The notes under the pieces are model-generated. The model was not told the DNA's origin. It did no database searches and was given only the letters and a program-made list of their open reading frames with translations. Shown here piece by piece: positions 25,258 to 34,233 of a stretch of DNA of 64,000 nucleotides. Where the stretch lies: positions 2,356,001-2,420,000 of the forward strand of contig NZ_JACHND010000001.1 in assembly GCF_014205275.1 (NCBI RefSeq). The letters are read 5' to 3'. Position numbers and translations under genes: made by a program. This DNA is from Sphaerisporangium siamense. GTDB lineage: Bacteria; Actinomycetota; Actinomycetes; Streptosporangiales; Streptosporangiaceae. Within the stretch, counting starts at the first letter, position 1. Each line of letters begins with the position of its first letter.

Positions 25258-26169
25258 ATGAGTCTTCCGCGCATCGGCGTCAGCCTGCCGCACTTCGGTT
25301 CCAACGCCGGTCCCGAGGCCGTCGTCGCGGTGGCCCAGGCCACCGAACGGCTCGGCTTCCACGCCGTGTCCGCCACCGATCGGCTGCTCATCCCCGCCGG
25401 ACCCCACTGGAACAACGACGCGGGCCTGCCCCAGTCGCACGTGTGGGACCCGCTGGAGATGCTCACCTGGGCGGCCGCGCACACCCGGCGGATCCGCGTG
25501 TGCACGGGCATCCTGAACTCGATCTTCCAGTCGCCCGTGATCCTGGCCCGCAAGCTCGCCACGCTCGACCGGTTGTCCCTCGGCCGGCTCGACGTCGGCA
25601 TCGGCCAGGGCGGCGGCACCATGCTGCCGCCGTTCTACATCCCCGAGGAGTTCGTCGCGGCCGGGGTCCCGGCCGAGCGCAGGGGCGCCGGGTTCGTCGA
25701 GCACATCGCCGCGATGCGGGCCTGCTGGGGTCCCGACCCCGTCGAGTTCCACGGCGAGTGGTACGAGGTCCCGCTGTCCCTGGTCGGCCCCAAGCCGCAC
25801 GGCGACCGCATCCCGCTGTTCCTCGGCGCGATCACCCGGCACACCATCGAACGCGCGGCCCGCATCGGGGACGGTTTCATCACCGTCGCCGTCAACTGGG
25901 ACGACACCCGCACCCAGGTCCGCTGGTATCGAGAGGCCGGCGGCACGGGCACCGTCGTGGTCGCCGTCATCCCGGCCCCCCTGCAAGGCAAGGTCTCGGC
26001 CTCCGTCTTCACCGACGCCGCCCTGCGAGACCTGGACCACGCAGCGGAGTCCGGCGCCGACGAGGTCCACATCGCCCTCAACCTCCTCCCCACAACCCCC
26101 GACCACCAAATAGAACTCTTGGAAGCCCTCGCCGCCCGTCTCGCGCTGCCGGCCCCCACCGCCGTGTAG
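25258..26169 (+). CDS. LLM-class (luciferase-like) flavin or F420-dependent oxidoreductase
   Basis: 303-residue TIM-barrel oxidoreductase. The opening RIGVSLPHFGSNAGPEAVVA and AERLGFHAVSATDRL (actually ATERLGFHAVSATDRL) are typical of the luciferase-like family, as are ILARKLATLDRLSLGRLDVG followed by IGQGG and the late PLFLGAITRHTIERAARIGD. Actinomycete members commonly use F420H2. The substrate is unknown. Its ribosome site GGGGAGG lies at 25245-25251, immediately next to the IS701 end, so its own promoter is now displaced by 1.4 kb and expression may depend on the IS. Confidence 0.85.
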   Translation: MSLPRIGVSLPHFGSNAGPEAVVAVAQATERLGFHAVSATDRLLIPAGPHWNNDAGLPQSHVWDPLEMLTWAAAHTRRIRVCTGILNSIFQSPVILARKLATLDRLSLGRLDVGIGQGGGTMLPPFYIPEEFVAAGVPAERRGAGFVEHIAAMRACWGPDPVEFHGEWYEVPLSLVGPKPHGDRIPLFLGAITRHTIERAARIGDGFITVAVNWDDTRTQVRWYREAGGTGTVVVAVIPAPLQGKVSASVFTDAALRDLDHAAESGADEVHIALNLLPTTPDHQIELLEALAARLALPAPTAV

Positions 26170-26402
26170 CGCCTCACGTCCTCCACCACCCCGGGGTGAA
26201 TGTTCGTTGTGTATATATTGCCGGTATTTCCAATTGCCTTATCTCGGGCGTATTTTCTGGAGAGACGGCGAACTCCGGGGTGGGTAGGGGCGTCTGACAT
26301 ACGGGACCGTGGGGCGCGGGGGCGTCCCTGGTCGGGGGGTGGGGATCGCGGGGGTTCCGGGGCATGGGGAGGGGCGATATGGGTGGCCGAAAACATTCGC
26401 GT

Positions 26403-26552
26403 ATGCGGGTGATATTCGCGGCTATATGGCTTATAACGGGGATTTTTGCGGCGTGCTGCGAGAACGAGAGCACCGCGCGGGAGGCGGCCGTGCCGTCGCG
26501 GGACGTGGGGGCGCCGCATCCTGGGTCAGAAGAGGGCGGGGGGTGGGGGTGA
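26403..26552 (+). CDS. Possible small lipoprotein
   Basis: 49 residues, MRVIFAAIWLITGIFAACCE followed by a polar tail. The hydrophobic start ending in IFAAC looks like a lipobox. The ribosome site is poor and the 3' end overlaps the convergent EndoQ gene by 27 bases. The rest of 26170-26525 holds no other gene I can support; much of it is G-rich with low-complexity ORFs. Confidence 0.25.
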   Translation: MRVIFAAIWLITGIFAACCENESTAREAAVPSRDVGAPHPGSEEGGGWG

Positions 26553-27806
26553 AAGGTTCGGTGTCGGCGGGGTGAAGAGGTGGATGGAGCCGTATTCGCC
26601 GTCGTAGCCGGGGTGCTTGGTGACCTGGCCGCGGCGGAGGCGGTCGACGGCCTCGCCCAGTTGTGGGGAGTGGACGGCGATGGCCTCCACGGGGAGCTCT
26701 TCCAGGATGGCGAGTTCGGGGCCCAGGGCGGCGGTGAGGCGGTCGATCTCGGTGCGCACCTTCTTGGTCTTCGGGCCGACGCCGAGGAGTTCGCCGACGA
26801 CCTCCGGCAGGGGCACGAGGTTCCGGAATCCGGCGGCTCCGCCGGGGCGCACGCCGGCGGGGCGGTCGGCCAGGTCGTCGACGCGGCTCAGCACGCCGAC
26901 CGTGAGCTTCTTGCCACAGACGGGGCACCGGCCGCCGTGCCGCCGGGTCTCCTCGGGTTCCATGCGGACGCCGCACTTGCGGTGGCCGTCGACGTGGTAC
27001 TTGCCCTCCTCGGGGAAGAACTCGACGGTCCCGGCGAGCCCGTCGCCGGTGCGCAGCGCGTCCCGGATCGCGAAGTAGTCCAGCGCGGTCTCGAACACCG
27101 TGGTCTCGCGGCCGACGATCGGCGGGGAGTGCGCGTCGGAGTAGCTGACCAGCCGGTAGCGGTCGAGGCCGGAGACCCGCCAGTTCATGGCGGGGTCGCT
27201 GGACAGGCCGGTCTCCAGCGCGAAGATGTGGCCGGTGAGGTCGCCGTAGCACTCTTCCAGCGTGTCGAAGCCGGACTTGGAGCCGAACACGCCGAACCAC
27301 GGGGTCCACACGTGGGCGGGGACGAGGTAGGCGCCCTCGCCGCAGGCGAGCGTCGTCTCCAGCAGGTCGCGGGAGCTCATGCCGATCGTCGGACGGCCGT
27401 CGGAACCGAGGTCGGCGACCCGGCCGAGGTGCCGGTTGAACTCCTCGGCGGCGGCGAGGTCGGGCAGGTACACCAGGTGGTGGATCTTGCGGGAGCGCCC
27501 GTCCTGGGGGTAGACGGTGGAGATCTCGACGGAGAGCATGAACCGGACGGGAGCGGCCGCGAGGCGGTCGGGAAGGGCCGAGCCGATCTCGCGGTCGACG
27601 TCCTCGCGGAGCCGGAACAGGCCGGGTTCGGCCGGGACCAGGTTCTCGCGCAGCTCGTCGAACCACTTCGGATGCGTGAAGTCGCCCGTGCCCATTAACG
27701 TGACGCCTTTTCGCCGTGCCCACCAGGCCAAATGCTTCAGGTCGCTGTCCTTGCTGCAGGCGCGCGAGTACTTCGAATGCATATGGAGGTCGGCATGGAA
27801 ACGCAT
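26526..27806 (-). CDS. Endonuclease Q (EndoQ) family PHP-domain protein
   Basis: 426 residues. RFHADLHMHSKYSRACS is the PHP-domain metal motif (HxH). Later LVPAHVWTPWFGVFGSKSGF, VSYSDAHSPPIVGRETTVFE (metal-binding Asp-His) and the zinc finger CGVRMEP...CPVCGKK (about 279-300) follow the order seen in EndoQ. EndoQ nicks DNA 5' of uracil, hypoxanthine, xanthine and abasic sites, starting deaminated-base repair; it was first studied in Thermococcales and is also present in Bacillus. Total length is close to the family norm. The C-terminus ends in a Pro-rich tail. It is alone, with no repair operon around it. Confidence 0.82.
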   Translation of the reverse strand: MRFHADLHMHSKYSRACSKDSDLKHLAWWARRKGVTLMGTGDFTHPKWFDELRENLVPAEPGLFRLREDVDREIGSALPDRLAAAPVRFMLSVEISTVYPQDGRSRKIHHLVYLPDLAAAEEFNRHLGRVADLGSDGRPTIGMSSRDLLETTLACGEGAYLVPAHVWTPWFGVFGSKSGFDTLEECYGDLTGHIFALETGLSSDPAMNWRVSGLDRYRLVSYSDAHSPPIVGRETTVFETALDYFAIRDALRTGDGLAGTVEFFPEEGKYHVDGHRKCGVRMEPEETRRHGGRCPVCGKKLTVGVLSRVDDLADRPAGVRPGGAAGFRNLVPLPEVVGELLGVGPKTKKVRTEIDRLTAALGPELAILEELPVEAIAVHSPQLGEAVDRLRRGQVTKHPGYDGEYGSIHLFTPPTPNLSPPPPALF

Positions 27807-27873
27807 CGCGACATTGTGTCACAGCCGAATACGCGCGGTGCCGGGCTCGCGGGGCGGCCGGGTGCGGTGCGAC

Positions 27874-28761
27874 CTATCGAATGGGCTCGGTCCGCGTTTC
27901 CACCACGGGTTCCACGAGGGGCGGCACGGCCGTTTCCCGGTCCGGAGGCGCCGTGGCGGGGGAGCCGCCCTTTCTCCGCAGGTTCTCCAAAGGCAGGAAA
28001 GCGCCCAGGCAGATGACGTGCGGCAGGAAGTGGATGGTGATGGACATCCAGGTCACCAGATGGAAACCGGCGAAGAATATGACACCCGCGATCAGCCGCC
28101 GCCCGCGCAGGAAGAGCAGGACGGGGGAGAGCGCCTCCGCCAGCAGCACGATCCATTGCGAGGCGTGCAGCAGGCCGGGGATTCCCGCGGCGAATTCGCC
28201 GGCGAAGGTGCCGCGGCGGCTGACCGCCCACTGGAAGGTGGCGCCGTTCGGCCATTCCCATCCGCCCCACCGGATCTTGGCGTAGGCGGAGAGGAAATAG
28301 GTGGCGACCACGGCGAGCTGGACGCAGCGGATCGGCCAGCCCGCGCGTTCGGACGGCCCGCTCCCGCGGCCGGCGGAAGGGAGCACGAACAGCGCGACGA
28401 TGAGCGCCAGGTGGTCGTGGTCGACCTTGCCGTAGGACATGGCCAGGACGGCCCAGTATCCGAAGCCGAGCGCGACGGCGTACCCGGCGGTGCGGGGTAA
28501 TCGGCCGGCCGCCGCGATGAGGCAGGCGACGGCGACGAACGCGAAGAGCGCGGGCACGAGGACCGGGTTCGCGGCGGGCAGATGGAGAAGGCGGGCGACG
28601 AGCACCGGCCGGTAGGCGTCGGCCGAATAGGCGTGGGCGAGGGTGCTGCCGGTGAACAGCACCATGTCGAGCGGCACGAACAGGTACACGACCGTCCGGA
28701 GGATCGCGGCCCTGCGCGCCGGGATCTCGGGGAAAAGCCAGCGGGTCAGCCGGTCCGCCAT
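27874..28761 (-). CDS. HTTM-domain integral membrane protein
   Basis: 295 residues with about eight hydrophobic segments. It shows features of the HTTM (vitamin K-dependent carboxylase-like membrane) family: RTVVYLFVPLDMVLF at the start, SYGKVDHDHLALIVALFVLP in the middle, then YFLSAYAKIRWGGWEWPNGA and HLVTWMSITIHFLPHVICLG. Related proteins in bacteria are poorly characterised; enzyme activity should not be assumed. ATG 28761 overlaps the upstream 148-residue gene by 16 bases, so the two are a coupled pair. Confidence 0.75.
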   Translation of the reverse strand: MADRLTRWLFPEIPARRAAILRTVVYLFVPLDMVLFTGSTLAHAYSADAYRPVLVARLLHLPAANPVLVPALFAFVAVACLIAAAGRLPRTAGYAVALGFGYWAVLAMSYGKVDHDHLALIVALFVLPSAGRGSGPSERAGWPIRCVQLAVVATYFLSAYAKIRWGGWEWPNGATFQWAVSRRGTFAGEFAAGIPGLLHASQWIVLLAEALSPVLLFLRGRRLIAGVIFFAGFHLVTWMSITIHFLPHVICLGAFLPLENLRRKGGSPATAPPDRETAVPPLVEPVVETRTEPIR

Positions 28762-29192
28762 GACACCTCTTCCACGTATCGGGTCGCCGCGGGGCGCCGG
28801 TCCTTGAGTTCGATCACCTTGGTCACCAGGGAGAGCCTGGTGAGGCGGGGGGCCGTGGGGCGCAGCCGCGCGTGCGAGTCGGCCAGCTTCCCGAGCAGGG
28901 ACGGCTCCCGCCGGTACCGGGTGAGCTGGCCCTCGATCTCCGCGCGGCGTACGCCGACGTAGCCGGGTTCGATGGGGATCTGGATCCGGGTTCCCGCCGT
29001 CGTGTCGGCCTGGAGTTCGAGGGAGCGGATCTCGCCGTCGGGCGGCACGCTGAAGGCGTACTGCACCATTGGGCCGAGGGGGAACAGGTCGTCGGTCCCG
29101 GCGATGGTGCCGTACGCGAGGACGGCGCCGGCCGCTCCCGTGGCGATGAGGCGCCACGTTTTTCCCCATTTGCTCATGGGCATCGTGTTCAC
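28746..29192 (-). CDS. Conserved-looking membrane-anchored partner of the HTTM protein
   Basis: 148 residues, GTG start at 29192 (ATGs at 29183 and 29177 also possible). One hydrophobic segment (TWRLIATGAAGAVLAYGTIA, about 12-31) is followed by an exported-looking beta-rich part (SVPPDGEIRSLELQADTTAG) and a C-terminal helix ending KDRRPAATRYVEEVSWRTG. Its stop overlaps the start of the HTTM gene, which implies joint function. No family recognised with confidence. Confidence 0.65.
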   Translation of the reverse strand: MNTMPMSKWGKTWRLIATGAAGAVLAYGTIAGTDDLFPLGPMVQYAFSVPPDGEIRSLELQADTTAGTRIQIPIEPGYVGVRRAEIEGQLTRYRREPSLLGKLADSHARLRPTAPRLTRLSLVTKVIELKDRRPAATRYVEEVSWRTG

Positions 29193-29653
29193 GCTTCCGC
29201 CGGGACGACCGCGTGCGTCGTCGATGGATGGGCGCTGTTCGCGCGCGCCGGAGGAGAGGAACCAGGTTGTGTGCTGATAAGTCGGCTCACACCGACGTTT
29301 GTCGCACTGAAGGCCCCGTCTGGTTCACTGTCTCAGCAGACTAGTGCGAAATACACGGCCTCGGAGGAAGCTTCCCGAATACCTTTCTCTGTGAGCGTAG
29401 GCGTTACGGAGACTGGTCATTCATCCGTCACGGCGGCATCGCCCACGGTGGCGAAAATCCCGCCATTGACCGGACATGCCGACGGGGCCCCGCGCCCCTC
29501 CCTGGATGCAGAGCCCCGTCATATCGGACTTTGGGACCACGACCGGGGGTGTGGGTGTCCGATATCGCTAAGACGCTTCACCCTTGTCATCGGATGACCT
29601 GATCCGACGGGTGATCGCGCCGTTCCCCGTGTCACCGGAACGCGGCGCCCGGC
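29193..29653. other. Intergenic stretch without a recognisable gene
   Basis: 461 bases between two minus-strand genes. It should contain the promoter of the 148-residue gene/HTTM pair. The only open frames are antisense shadows without ribosome sites. I see no repeat or RNA structure worth naming. Confidence 0.5.
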
Positions 29654-30292
29654 TCAGGAGTCGCAGAAGGACGCGTCCTCCGCGGCCTCGCACGGGCACT
29701 CCTCCTCGGCGGGCGCCGCCTTCCTGACCTTCTTGACCTTCTTCTTGGCCTCCTCGGGAGGGGCCATGGTGACGTTCAAGGTGATGTTGCAGACCCGGGC
29801 GTGCTTGCACAGGGCGTTCAGGATGCTGGTCGCGCCGCTGATGGTGCTGGCCGAGGTGTGCTGCATGCCCTTGTTCGTCGTGGGGCTCTTCGTGGACACC
29901 ATGTTGCTGTTCATCTTGCCGTTGCCGACGTCCTGGGTGGAGCTGCCGCCGGAGCCCTTGTCGGCGTCGTTCCCGGAGCCGTGCCCGGACTCCGGCCCGG
30001 CGTCCGGTTTCGGGTCGCGCCTGCCGTCCCGCTTGACGCGCCGGACGACCACGTGCTTGTGGAGGTGCCGATCGGCGCGGTGCCCCTGGGTCTGCCGGTC
30101 GGACCGGGGGCGGCCGGCGGCGTCGGCCGGAGCGGCGACGGCGCAGAGAACGGCGGCGGCCGGGACCACGCAGGCCAGCAGGGCGACCGCGAGCGGCTTT
30201 CCCCGTGCTCTCCACCCGCTATGGCAACTTTTCAGTTGTTCGCCACCTTTGACGTGCTTGCTGGGTTTGCCGTACCGAACGAGCGCAACCAT
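29654..30292 (-). CDS. Secreted protein of unknown function
   Basis: 212 residues from ATG 30292, which has AGGGGGA upstream. A basic N-region leads to a hydrophobic signal (LAVALLACVVPAAAVLCAVA, about 34-53), cleavage likely near ADAA. The mature part begins with a very basic His/Arg-rich linker (about 60-90), then a Gly/Ser-rich part, a small conserved-looking core (SGATSILNALCKHARVCNIT, about 151-170) and a tail EEECPCEAAEDASFCDS with four Cys in total near the end. No known domain recognised. Confidence 0.6.
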   Translation of the reverse strand: MVALVRYGKPSKHVKGGEQLKSCHSGWRARGKPLAVALLACVVPAAAVLCAVAAPADAAGRPRSDRQTQGHRADRHLHKHVVVRRVKRDGRRDPKPDAGPESGHGSGNDADKGSGGSSTQDVGNGKMNSNMVSTKSPTTNKGMQHTSASTISGATSILNALCKHARVCNITLNVTMAPPEEAKKKVKKVRKAAPAEEECPCEAAEDASFCDS

Positions 30293-30621
30293 GGCGTCCC
30301 CCTGTCAGATCCCCGTATCGACAGGGTAGCCGCGTTGATCATATTTTCCGATGATCTCGGTGCAGGGTGTTGCGCCACGCACGCTGACCAGCCCGCACGC
30401 CCGCGGCGGACGCGCCCTTTCCCGGTTCCGTGGCGGATTCTTTCCGTGGTGGCGGCGCGGAGCCGGCCCATGCTTTTCCATTATATGGCCTGAAGAATGT
30501 TATCCACGGGCAAAGCTCACCTTGTACTGCGGAAGCAGCACCTTTCCCCCCTAATGTGGCTTATCTGTACGAGCCCCGAGGAAGGAAAGTAGCGTCGGGG
30601 AACCGCATCCAAGGGGGCCAT
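30293..30621. other. Intergenic region between divergent genes
   Basis: 329 bases between the secreted unknown gene (minus) and the small membrane gene (plus). Promoters for both are expected. It contains an AT-richer patch near 30480-30510 (CATTATATGGCCTGAAGAAT) that may hold the plus-strand promoter. No gene is supported. Confidence 0.5.
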
Positions 30622-30927
30622 ATGATCAGGACGCTACACAGATTGGGCATCCGCTCCGGCGTGATGTACGGGGCCGGCATCGTGTCCGTCGGCGCGTCGT
30701 TCCTCTCCTGGCTCATGTCCAAGGAGTACGAGGGCGACATCGCCCGGGCCGACCGCTGGGGCCTGTTCGTCGGCGAGTGGGCGCCGACCTTCTTCGCGCT
30801 GGGCGTCGCCCTGAGGATCGAGGAGACGCGGGAGGAGGTCCTCGGCGGCGGGCGCGAGATCGACGAGCGCCGTGAGCAGGAGCGCCTGAGCCGCCGGTAC
30901 GGAGGTCAGGTCCCCGCCGGCATCTGA
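30622..30927 (+). CDS. Small membrane protein of unknown function
   Basis: 101 residues. ATG 30622 follows AAGGGGG at a good distance; the longer frame from 30430 lacks a ribosome site. Two hydrophobic segments: GVMYGAGIVSVGASFLSWLM (about 13-32) and the stretch VGEWAPTFFALGVALRIEET (about 50-69). The charged C-terminal tail (REEVLGGGREIDERREQERL) looks helical. No family named. It converges on the 455-residue gene through a shared hairpin. Confidence 0.65.
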   Translation: MIRTLHRLGIRSGVMYGAGIVSVGASFLSWLMSKEYEGDIARADRWGLFVGEWAPTFFALGVALRIEETREEVLGGGREIDERREQERLSRRYGGQVPAGI

Positions 30928-30941
30928 GCCGGGCCGCGGAA

Positions 30942-30977
30942 GGCCGGTCGTGGTCCCTGAGGGACGCGCGACCGGCC
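30942..30977. terminator. Bidirectional terminator between convergent genes
   Basis: GGCCGGTCG pairs with CGACCGGCC (30969-30977) across a loop that also contains GTCCCTGAGGGAC as an inner stem, midway between two convergent genes. Confidence 0.6.
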
Positions 30978-30986
30978 GGCGAAGGC

Positions 30987-32354
30987 TCAGGCGGGGGTGC
31001 CCCGGCTGAGGCTGACGTACTGGCGGGGGCGCAGGGCCTGGGCGCGCAGGGCCGTGAGGGCGGCGGCGCGCCCGGCCGGGGTCAGCGCGGCCGGGGGACG
31101 GCCGGCGCACTCGGCCGGGTCCTGGGGCGAGGTGACGTGCGCGGAGGGCTGCCGGGCCGTGACGCACATGTGGAAGGCCTCCAGGCGGCGGCGCAGCTCG
31201 ACCAGCGGCCTCGCGACCTCGTCCGGGGTGGCCGTGCGCCAGCCCTCGCCCACGACGACCTCGGCGACCCGCTCGGCCAGCTCCCCGCAGGGCAGGGCCG
31301 TACCCTCGCTGAGGAGCATCAGCCCGACCTCGCGGACCGAGACCTCCATGTCCCGCTGCCCGGACACGGGGGTCAGCAGGGCGGCGGTCGCGGCCTGCCA
31401 CAGGGCGGCGGGGTCGGTGAGGAGCCGCCTGCCCGCCGAGGTGATCACGAGGCTGCCGCCGTCGCGGCGCACGGCCCGCATCTCGTGCTCGGCGATGCGG
31501 AGCAGAGTGCCTAACGCGGTCAGGCCGTCCTCGGCGCCGGCGCCCGCGGGCTCCCAGCCGAACCGCTCGGCGGCCTCGGCGGCGAGCGGGCGCGCGAGGC
31601 CGTCGCCGGGGGCGAGAAGCACGCCGCCCGGACGCCGGGCCGCCTCCAGGAGCCAGCGCAGCGCCTGCAGGTGTGGCCCGTCGGGGGCGGGGATCGGGGC
31701 GTGGAGGCGTACCTCGAAGGGCTGGGCAAGCTCGCGGCGGGCGGCGCCGCGGCCGAGCACCCACCGGTTGAGCCGCTCGCCGTGGACGCGGTTCAGCCAG
31801 TTGTCGCCGCCCAGCTCGGCACGGGGCTCGGTGAGCCAGCGGCGGGTCAGCGCCTCGGCGTCAGCCTTGCCCGTGCCGGAGGAGGGGTCCAGACGGCCGC
31901 AGACGATCGCGAGTTCGAGCGCGGCGGAGCAGGCCAGGTGCGCGCCCAGCTCCTCGGGACCCATGAGGGAGCTCCAGCGCAGCTCCGCGACGTCGGGCGG
32001 CAGCACGCCCGTGGCGTTCAGGGCGCGCTGGTAGGCGGCCGTCCCGGCGTCGTCTCCCTCGCGCGCGTAGGCGCGCAGGATCTGCGCGGTGGTGGGGGAG
32101 ACGCACAGCGCGGCGTAGCGGTCCATGCCGCCGAGGTCGAGCAGGCGCCCCAGGGAACGGGCGATGGCGCCGCGGTCCCCGGTGACCTCCAGAGGCAGCG
32201 TGTACCAGAGGAACTCGCAGACGCTCAGCTGGGTGAGGGTCTCCAGAGGATCCCCGCCCGTCAGCCACTCGACGGCGACTCTGGCGTCGTCGGCGAGGTC
32301 CGGGTCCGAGCGCTCCAGCTCTGTGAGCAGTGCGGCGACGTCGGGTGCAGGCAT
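30987..32354 (-). CDS. Large protein of unknown function
   Basis: 455 residues from ATG 32354 (MPAPDVAALLTELERSDPDL). No motif I can assign. The N-terminal 110 residues look like a small helical domain (AVEWLTGGDPLETLTQLSVC). The remainder is Leu/Ala/Arg-rich and helical. Around residues 300-340 lies LLRIAEHEMRAVRRDGGSLV with ITSAGRRLL following, which reads like a winged-helix or a repeat-type helical region. The longer frame to 32417 has no clear start signal. It is alone between a convergent small gene and the pmt region, with about 145 bases to pmt. Confidence 0.55.
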   Translation of the reverse strand: MPAPDVAALLTELERSDPDLADDARVAVEWLTGGDPLETLTQLSVCEFLWYTLPLEVTGDRGAIARSLGRLLDLGGMDRYAALCVSPTTAQILRAYAREGDDAGTAAYQRALNATGVLPPDVAELRWSSLMGPEELGAHLACSAALELAIVCGRLDPSSGTGKADAEALTRRWLTEPRAELGGDNWLNRVHGERLNRWVLGRGAARRELAQPFEVRLHAPIPAPDGPHLQALRWLLEAARRPGGVLLAPGDGLARPLAAEAAERFGWEPAGAGAEDGLTALGTLLRIAEHEMRAVRRDGGSLVITSAGRRLLTDPAALWQAATAALLTPVSGQRDMEVSVREVGLMLLSEGTALPCGELAERVAEVVVGEGWRTATPDEVARPLVELRRRLEAFHMCVTARQPSAHVTSPQDPAECAGRPPAALTPAGRAAALTALRAQALRPRQYVSLSRGTPA

Positions 32355-32499
32355 GCTTCGCAGTCTGCCGTATATGCCCGGACCCTGACGACGACCACCG
32401 CCGCGGGCGATTTCCACGTCACCTACCTGTAAGACCGGAACGAGCAGAAGGGCGGAGTTCGGTGGCCCATGGACAAGTCATGTCAGGTCACATCCCTGG

Positions 32500-34107
32500 T
32501 CATATCCAGCGGTCGAACAGCATGCGCCGGTGCCAATCGTCGTAGGGGATGATCTCGGCGGAGATAACGGGGTACAGCCACCAGAAGTTAATCAGGGCCA
32601 CGAGCACGAACGCACCCGAAAGCGCGGCTCCGAGGAGCCGCCGGTTCGGCCGTGCTCCCGCGGGACCGATGAGCAGCCCCGCGGCCAGGGCGAGGGCGAT
32701 CGCCATGAACGGGAGCATGGGGGCCGTGTAGAACAGGAACATGGTCCGGTTGTCGGCGATGGCGTAGTAGAACCAGGGCAGCCAGCCGACGGCGTAGGCG
32801 AGCAGCACCGCCCCGGCGCGCCAGTCACGGGTGGCCACGTACCAGGCGATGAGGCCGATGAGGGCGATCAGGGCGCCGTACCAGATGACCGGCGTGCCCA
32901 CCCCGAGCACCGCCTGCGCGCACTTCCCCGTGCCGCAGGCCGGGCCCTCGTAGAAGAACGCGACCGGGCGCAGCAGCAGCGGCCACTCCCACGGCTCGGA
33001 CTGGTACGGGTGGCTGGAGTCCAGGCCGGTGTGGAAGCCGAGGACCATCGACTGGTAGTTCCACCAGGAACGCACCGAGTCGAGGACGAAGTACACCGGC
33101 CCGCTGCTGGTGGCTTGGGCCCAGTTGCGGCCGTACCCGTACGGCGTGGCGAACCACCCCGCCCAACTCGCCACATACACCACCACCGGCACCAGACCAA
33201 GCCCCGCCAGCGCCGTGGGCACATCCCGCCGCAACGCCCCCGCGAACGGACGACGCAACCCCACCGCACGCCGCGCCCCCGCATCCCACACCAACGACAT
33301 CACCGCGAAAGCCACCAAGAAGAACACCCCGCTCCACTTGGTCGCCACCGCCGCCCCCAGGCACACCCCCGCACCGATCCGCCACGGCCGCACCCCAAGC
33401 CACGGACCCGCCCCCGAAAGCGAAGACCCCTCATACCACCGCGCCAGACGCTCCCGCGCCCGATCCCGATCCACCACCAGGCACCCGAAACCCGCCAGCA
33501 CCCAGAACATCAGGAACACATCCAGCAACGCCGCACGGGACAACACGAAATGCAACCCGTCCAACGCCAGCAGCAACCCCGCCAGACACCCCAGCAACGT
33601 CGACCGCGTCATCCGCCGCGCCACCCGCGCCACCAGCAGAATCGACAACGACCCCAGCACAGCCGCCGCGAAACGCCACCCGAACGGATCAGCCCCCCAC
33701 AACCACTCCCCCACCCCGATCAACCACTTACCCAACGGAGGATGGACGACGTAGGAGGCGCACTTGTCCAGTTCGGTGGCGGCGCAGCTCTGCCACACGT
33801 TGCCGTCGCCGGCGAGCAGCAGCTTGTCGGCGTCCTTGACCGTGACCCGCTCGACGCCGAACGTGATCAACGAGAGGCCGTCCTTGGCGTAGTACGTCTC
33901 GTCGAACACGACCGCCTTGGGGACGGCGAGGCGGTCGAAGCGCAGGAACGCGCCGAAGGCGGTCACCAGCAACGGGCCGAGCCACCCCCACAGGGGGCTT
34001 CCCAGGAACGGCGGGACGAGCCGGTCGCGCAGGGAACCCGGGTTCTTGGGCTCGTCGCGCGGCTCCGGCCGCTCGAAGTCCTGGTTAGGGAAGTCCGTCA
34101 GGGCCAT
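32500..34107 (-). CDS. pmt: Dolichyl/polyprenyl-phosphate-mannose--protein mannosyltransferase (copy 1)
   Basis: 535-residue GT39 enzyme that mannosylates secreted proteins using polyprenyl-phosphate-mannose, acting on the outer face of the membrane with Sec export. PLLVTAFGAFLRFDRLAVPK and VVFDETYYAKDGLSL carry the conserved catalytic D-E pair in loop 1, and HPPLGKWLIGVGEWLWG follows. Numerous membrane helices and ADNRTMFLFYTAPMLPFMAI and DDWHRRMLFDRWI complete the family pattern. ATG 34107 is used because the upstream frame extension is antisense to rsmI. Residues about 122-336 are encoded by the 645-bp repeat shared with the other pmt. Confidence 0.9.
   Translation of the reverse strand: MALTDFPNQDFERPEPRDEPKNPGSLRDRLVPPFLGSPLWGWLGPLLVTAFGAFLRFDRLAVPKAVVFDETYYAKDGLSLITFGVERVTVKDADKLLLAGDGNVWQSCAATELDKCASYVVHPPLGKWLIGVGEWLWGADPFGWRFAAAVLGSLSILLVARVARRMTRSTLLGCLAGLLLALDGLHFVLSRAALLDVFLMFWVLAGFGCLVVDRDRARERLARWYEGSSLSGAGPWLGVRPWRIGAGVCLGAAVATKWSGVFFLVAFAVMSLVWDAGARRAVGLRRPFAGALRRDVPTALAGLGLVPVVVYVASWAGWFATPYGYGRNWAQATSSGPVYFVLDSVRSWWNYQSMVLGFHTGLDSSHPYQSEPWEWPLLLRPVAFFYEGPACGTGKCAQAVLGVGTPVIWYGALIALIGLIAWYVATRDWRAGAVLLAYAVGWLPWFYYAIADNRTMFLFYTAPMLPFMAIALALAAGLLIGPAGARPNRRLLGAALSGAFVLVALINFWWLYPVISAEIIPYDDWHRRMLFDRWI
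33101..33745 (-). repeat. 645-bp inverted repeat, copy inside pmt copy 1
   Basis: Reads on the minus strand exactly as 35572-36216 reads on the plus strand, as far as checked. Just outside, the sequences differ (CGT versus GGC on one side, G versus C at the other). Inside, codons end in G or T (GGG, GGT, GAT, GTG, TTG) while both flanks favour C (GGC, GAC, CTC). Confidence 0.93.
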
Positions 34108-34233
34108 CCGGACATCGTACGGGGCGGCTATTACGTACAACCTAAGAAACACCCTCTGTGTACCTAATTGGGAAGGTCTGACCCGAAGGTGCGGGGTGCG
34201 GACCACCCCTCCCGCATGGGAGAGGATGGACGG

